Shown piece by piece: positions 54,487 to 58,297 of a stretch of 58,297 nt of DNA. The notes beneath the pieces are model-generated. The model did not search any database. It was not told the DNA's origin and saw nothing but the letters and a program-made list of their open reading frames with translations. The position numbers and the translations under genes are program-made. How positions within the stretch are numbered: position 1 is the stretch's first letter; every line of letters starts with the position of its first letter. The DNA comes from Bacteroidales bacterium (GTDB taxonomy: Bacteria > Bacteroidota > Bacteroidia > Bacteroidales > P3), in NCBI GenBank assembly GCA_017522255.1, contig JAFWZP010000048.1, positions 1 through 58,297 on the forward strand, read 5' to 3'.

Positions 54487-55449
54487 ATGAAAAAACTTGT
54501 AAGTGTAGTAACTCCTTGTTATAACGAAGAAGAAAACGTGGAAAAACTTATCGACTTGGTAAGGAGTGAGTTCGATAAAATGCCACAATATGAATACGAA
54601 CATATATTGATAGATAATTGTTCTACAGATAGCACCGTGGAAGTGTTGAAGCGTTGTGCAGCAAAAGATAAACATGTAAAGATAATATTAAATGCTCGCA
54701 ATTTCGGGCACATACGTTCGCCTTATTATGGTATGCTTCAAGCGTATGGCGACTGCGTAGTTTCGATGGTGTCTGACCTTCAAGACCCTCCCGAATTATT
54801 GCCTGATATGCTTAAGAAATGGGAAGAGGGATATAAGATTGTAACCTGTGTGAAGAATAAAAGCAAAGAAAATCCGCTGATGTTTATGTGCCGTAAATTG
54901 TTTTACAATACATTGGCTAAATTTTCTGAAACAGAACAGATTAAAAACTTTACAGGTTTCGGACTATACGACAAAAAGTTTATTGATGTGTTACGTAACG
55001 AAATAAACGACCCATATCCTTATTTCAGAGGTATAATAGCCGAATTGGGTTTCGACCGATACGAGCTTGAATATGTGCAACCTAAACGTGAAAAAGGTAA
55101 AACCAAAAACAACTTTTATACGCTTTATGATATTGCAATGCTTGGCTTTGTCAATCACAGTAAGTTGCCTTTGCGTTTAGCAAGTTTTATAGGTTTTGGA
55201 GTGGCAATACTCAGTTTGATAGTGGCTATTATTTATTTCGTTTACAAACTTGTATATTGGGATAGCTTTATCGTAGGCACTGCTCCATTGGTTATAGGAC
55301 TGTTTTTCTTTAGCTCTGTGCAGCTTTTCTTTATAGGTATAATAGGCGAATATATAGGGGCTATACATACTCAAGTAAGGAAACGTCCGCTTGTGATAGA
55401 AAAGGAACGTATTAATTTTGATAATGATAAACCTCAAGTAGATGATTAA
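54487..55449 (+). CDS. Family 2 glycosyltransferase, GtrB/DPM1-like
   Basis: 320 residues. The GT-A start is VSVVTPCYNEEENVEKLIDLV, then VSMVSDLQDPPELLPDML carries the metal-binding Asp residues. Two C-terminal membrane helices (about 232-255 and 268-292) follow a RxKRxxGxTxNNFYTLYDIA-like region. GtrB-type enzymes load a sugar onto undecaprenyl phosphate. The 3' end overlaps the GtrA gene by 8 bp. Confidence 0.9.
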   Translation: MKKLVSVVTPCYNEEENVEKLIDLVRSEFDKMPQYEYEHILIDNCSTDSTVEVLKRCAAKDKHVKIILNARNFGHIRSPYYGMLQAYGDCVVSMVSDLQDPPELLPDMLKKWEEGYKIVTCVKNKSKENPLMFMCRKLFYNTLAKFSETEQIKNFTGFGLYDKKFIDVLRNEINDPYPYFRGIIAELGFDRYELEYVQPKREKGKTKNNFYTLYDIAMLGFVNHSKLPLRLASFIGFGVAILSLIVAIIYFVYKLVYWDSFIVGTAPLVIGLFFFSSVQLFFIGIIGEYIGAIHTQVRKRPLVIEKERINFDNDKPQVDD

Positions 55450-55828
55450 ATTATTGAAGCGATATATAACACCCGAATTTGTTCGTTTTGTATTGGTAGC
55501 CATACTCAATACACTGTTTGGTTATGGGGTGTATTCTTTATTGCTTTTTGTGGGTTTGCATTATTCGGTGGCTATATTGTGTAGCACTGTGCTTGGGGTT
55601 CTTTTTAATTTCAAAACTTATGGCATTTTAGTATTTAAAAACAGCAGCAACAAACTTATATTTAGGTTTGTATTGGTTTATTGTGTTGTTTATTTATGTA
55701 ATACCGGTGGTATAGCATTGTTAAAGAGTTTGGGAATAAGCGAGTATATTGCCGGAGCTTTGATGCTTGTTCCTGTAGGACTATTAGGATTTGTATTGAA
55801 TAAAATATTTGTGTATTCAAAAAAATAA
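55442..55828 (+). CDS. GtrA-like flippase
   Basis: 128 residues with four membrane helices, FVRFVLVAILNTLFGYGVYSLLLF at the start and LLGFVLNKIFVYSKK at the end, the usual GtrA (PF04138) frame. GtrA proteins are thought to flip undecaprenyl-phosphate sugars. It overlaps the GT2 gene by 8 bp and precedes the GT-C gene by 7 bp. Confidence 0.92.
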   Translation: MIKLLKRYITPEFVRFVLVAILNTLFGYGVYSLLLFVGLHYSVAILCSTVLGVLFNFKTYGILVFKNSSNKLIFRFVLVYCVVYLCNTGGIALLKSLGISEYIAGALMLVPVGLLGFVLNKIFVYSKK

Positions 55829-55835
55829 TATAGAG

Positions 55836-58088
55836 ATGAGTAAAAAACATACCAAAAAGGTTGAAATCGCCGAAGTAAAGGCAAGTAATAACGATGGTTA
55901 CGAAAAAGATTTAAACACAAAAATACCTTCGCAATGTGATAAAATATGGCGTTGGATATTTATGGCATTAGCAGCATTAGGATTGATAATTATGGTGATA
56001 ATGAGTACCGATGCAGGTATGAGTGGCGACGAACATTTCCATACCGAACAAGCTGCTAATGTATATAACTATTATGCTACATTGGGGCAGGATAGCACTG
56101 CCGCAGTGGTAACTCCCGATTACAATCTGCCGTATTATGGGCAAAGTGTCGATAACCTCGCTTACTTTATAACCAAAACCTTTGGTATCGAAGATGAATA
56201 TGGTACACGTCATATTGTTAATAGTATATTTGGATGGTTGGCAATGCTGTTTGTTGGTCTTATAGCCTATCGTTTGGCGGGTTGGCGTGCGGCAGTTATC
56301 ACATTTGTTCTTATCTTCCTTTCACCACGATTTATGGGGCATAGTTTCAATAACTTGAAAGACTTGCCGTTGGCTACAGGTATGGCTTTCGGGGTGTATT
56401 GTTTGGTAAGGTTTTTACAAGAGTTTCCTAAGATAAAGATAAAAACGGCTCTGTTGTTTGCTCTCTCTATTGGTTTCGCAATAAGCGTTCGTTTTGCAGG
56501 ATTGTTGATAGTGGCTTATTTTGGAATGTTTGGAGCCATATATTGGTTTATTCGCAATAGAAAACAAGGTCTCTTTAAGACTCAAGGAATGAAGGAATTG
56601 AAACTTATGTTGGGATGGGGAATAGCCATATCGATTGTGGGTATTATTATATCCATAATTTTGTGGCCGTTCTTATTAAAATCGCCTATAAATAACTTTA
56701 TCGATACAATGGAAAATATGACCAAGTTTGCTATCGCAATACGTCAAGTGTTTGAAGGCGAGATGCAATGGAGCGATGTTTTGCCTTGGTACTACACTCC
56801 CAAATTTATACTTATGACCATTCCTTTGGCTGTAATAGTGGGGTTGCTGTTTCATATCATACTTATGTGGCGTGATAAAAACAAAATATTTTGGAGTGCA
56901 TTGGTTTTATTTACATTCGTATTCCCAATATTTTGGATAATATACCAAAAGTCAAACGTATATGGCGGTTGGCGACATGCTATGTTTACCTATCCTACAA
57001 TGGTGGTGTTTGCAGGCTTGGGATTCAATTATATAATAGAATTGGTGGCTAACAAAAAAGCCAAGATTGCTTTGGTGGCTCTTCCTTTTGTGATGATGAT
57101 AATGCCTTTGATACATATTGTTGGCAATCATCCTTATCAATATGTTTATTTTAATGAATTGGCAGGAGGTGTAAAAAATGCTTGGGGCAATTACGAACTT
57201 GACTATTACTATCATTCCACACGCCAAGCCTCGGAGTGGATAAAGGATAATGCCGAAAAAAGCGGCTTGGAAACCGACGGTAAGATACGTGTGGCTACTT
57301 GGCATGTACCAAGTGTAAAGAACTATTTTAGAAACGATACCAATGATTTTAAAGTAGTGTTTGCTCGTTGGTATCAAAAAGGTGATGTGGATTGGGATTA
57401 TGCAATATTCACTCTTACAGGTATTTCTCCCGAATATATGAAAAGCGAGGCTTTCCCTCCTAAAAACACTGTATATACCGTTGATGTAGATGGAAAACCT
57501 ATTTGTTTGGTGCTTAAGCGTACAACTAAAGACGATTATATAGCATCTCTTTTTAAGAAGGAAGGAAATGCCGATAGTGCTTTGATTTATTACAATAAAG
57601 CATTGATTGACAATCCAAACAACGAGACTGCACTCCTCAATATGAGCGAAATATATCTTCAAAAAATGCGTCCCGATAGTGCTATGATGTATTTGAACAG
57701 GTTCTTGACTTTCGACCCTAACGATGATAATGGTAATTATTTTCTAGCCTACAGCTATTTGATGCAAAACAATCCGCAAAAAGCTGTGGAAATATGCGAA
57801 AATATTTTACAACATAATTACAAGTATGCGGGTGCATATAGTATTTTGAAAGATATATATTTACGTCAAAATAATCTTTTTGGAGCCGAACAAGTAATGC
57901 TGCGTATGATAGATGCCGACCAAATAGATGATTACTTTGTGCCACAATGGGTTGCAATAAATAAAGCTCAAGGATTGGACGAAAGAGCTGCTTACATCAA
58001 ATTATATAAGGCTTTGGTTGCAAGCTACGAAAAGAGAGGTAAACAAAAGGAAGCAAAAATATATAAAGAATATTTGGAACAACTGTGA
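55836..58088 (+). CDS. Membrane GT-C (PMT/ArnT-like) glycosyltransferase with C-terminal TPRs
   Basis: 750 residues from ATG 55836; nine more codons upstream are open but lie in the gtrA end. After a basic N-terminus there are roughly 10 membrane helices (about 40-430). In the first periplasmic loop MSGDEHFHTEQAANVY carries the Asp-Glu expected for GT39-type catalysis. FLSPRFMGHSFNNLKDLPLATGMAFG and YGGWRHAMFTYPTMVVFAGLG are conserved in this group. The soluble C-terminal about 170 residues contain at least three TPR units (ADSALIYYNKALIDNPNNETALLNMSEIYL, PDSAMMYLNRFLTFDPNDDNGNYFLAYSYL, QKAVEICENILQHNYKYAGAYSIL). It probably transfers the lipid-linked sugar made upstream to a periplasmic acceptor. 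Confidence 0.85.
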   Translation: MSKKHTKKVEIAEVKASNNDGYEKDLNTKIPSQCDKIWRWIFMALAALGLIIMVIMSTDAGMSGDEHFHTEQAANVYNYYATLGQDSTAAVVTPDYNLPYYGQSVDNLAYFITKTFGIEDEYGTRHIVNSIFGWLAMLFVGLIAYRLAGWRAAVITFVLIFLSPRFMGHSFNNLKDLPLATGMAFGVYCLVRFLQEFPKIKIKTALLFALSIGFAISVRFAGLLIVAYFGMFGAIYWFIRNRKQGLFKTQGMKELKLMLGWGIAISIVGIIISIILWPFLLKSPINNFIDTMENMTKFAIAIRQVFEGEMQWSDVLPWYYTPKFILMTIPLAVIVGLLFHIILMWRDKNKIFWSALVLFTFVFPIFWIIYQKSNVYGGWRHAMFTYPTMVVFAGLGFNYIIELVANKKAKIALVALPFVMMIMPLIHIVGNHPYQYVYFNELAGGVKNAWGNYELDYYYHSTRQASEWIKDNAEKSGLETDGKIRVATWHVPSVKNYFRNDTNDFKVVFARWYQKGDVDWDYAIFTLTGISPEYMKSEAFPPKNTVYTVDVDGKPICLVLKRTTKDDYIASLFKKEGNADSALIYYNKALIDNPNNETALLNMSEIYLQKMRPDSAMMYLNRFLTFDPNDDNGNYFLAYSYLMQNNPQKAVEICENILQHNYKYAGAYSILKDIYLRQNNLFGAEQVMLRMIDADQIDDYFVPQWVAINKAQGLDERAAYIKLYKALVASYEKRGKQKEAKIYKEYLEQL

Positions 58089-58198
58089 GACAACGAGACT
58101 AAGGACAAAAGTTAAAGGACAAAAGACTTTAGTCATTAGACCTTAGACTTAAAAAAAACTATTACTGTCCGCTAAAACTTATGACCAAAGTTAAAAAA

Positions 58199-58236
58199 TA
58201 AAGGGCTGACTTCGATTTTGAAGTTCAGCCCTTTTT
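58199..58236 (+). terminator. Terminator after the polysaccharide operon
   Basis: AAAGGGCTGACTTC, loop GATTTT, GAAGTTCAGCCCTTTTT, about 110 bases past the last stop. In between, AAGGACAAAAG is repeated and TTAGTCATTAGACCTTAGAC makes a low-complexity stretch with no gene. Confidence 0.88.
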
Positions 58237-58270
58237 AATTATATTAGAGTTGTCACACTAAAATATAATT

Positions 58271-58297
58271 ATGAGCAAAAGTACACATTTTTTCGGA
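58271..58297 (+). mobile_element. Possible start of a transposase gene cut by the window edge
   Basis: Only nine codons (MSKSTHFFG) are present. The pattern (M)xKSTHFFGQP is familiar to me from the N-terminus of DUF4372-containing IS4-type transposases in Bacteroidales. TTGTCACACTAAAA just upstream could belong to an IS end. The call rests on very little sequence. Confidence 0.3.

Overview
The window looks like a chromosomal segment of an anaerobic member of the Bacteroidetes, most likely order Bacteroidales. The evidence is AT-rich DNA, many promoters with the Bacteroidetes -7 box (TAnnTTTG, usually TATCTTTG or TAACTTTG), a TonB-dependent receptor with an N-terminal carboxypeptidase-like domain, two proteins with type IX secretion C-terminal sorting domains, a FISUMP domain protein, a CfxA/CblA-type class A beta-lactamase, and strict anaerobe genes (Thi4 of the sulfide-dependent kind, lysine 5,6-aminomutase). 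I cannot name a genus from sequence alone. No complete insertion sequence, prophage or CRISPR array is present; a possible transposase start is cut by the right edge.

Layout. 1-2.5 kb: the 3' end of a tonB gene, an AlbA_2/RecG-like regulator, and a palindrome-rich intergenic patch with a possible decayed kinase start. 2.5-10.1 kb (minus strand): a thiamine locus reading TPP riboswitch, TonB-dependent receptor, a 22-bp palindromic array, thiD, thiE, thiC, thi4 and a second ThiE/TenI-like gene. 10.3-12.6 kb: small membrane proteins and an outer-membrane barrel protein. 13.7-28.9 kb (plus strand): housekeeping genes aguB, groES, groEL (with an in-frame TAA), manC, asnS, dnaX, a CPA2 antiporter, dapF, a secreted M6 protease, ridA, a low-molecular-weight phosphatase, a nucleoid protein and tRNA-Met. 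28.9-42.7 kb (mostly minus): beta-lactamase with the so-called asparagine synthetase B-like periplasmic protein, a secreted fibronectin-type protein, dsbD, a coiled-coil lipoprotein, corA (plus), a Cys/Met-metabolism PLP enzyme, an alpha-L-fucosidase and a class III aminotransferase. 43.4-50.1 kb (plus): a PEGA/FISUMP surface protein, kamD without kamE, a porin-like protein, coaD, a TauE/SafE permease and a PepSY-like protein. 50.3-58.1 kb: a polysaccharide operon for a CDP-3,6-dideoxyhexose (rfbF, rfbG, rfbH, a short-chain reductase) followed by a GtrB/GtrA pair and a membrane GT-C glycosyltransferase with C-terminal TPRs.

How the genes work together. The thiamine block combines uptake (riboswitch-controlled receptor) with synthesis. 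ThiC makes HMP-P, ThiD phosphorylates it, Thi4 supplies the thiazole in place of the usual ThiG/ThiS/ThiH set, and ThiE joins the halves. The right-hand operon builds an activated dideoxy sugar and probably attaches or flips it through lipid-linked GtrA/GtrB-type chemistry.

The most notable observations are: an essential-gene nonsense codon in groEL; a Thi4 with His at the sulfur-donor Cys position, translationally coupled to a TenI-like protein; three intergenic loci carrying 21-22 bp (two helical turns) tandem units built around palindromes; a REP-like element found at two places directly 3' of surface-protein genes; and a FISUMP C-terminus whose codons resemble a diversity-generating retroelement variable region.
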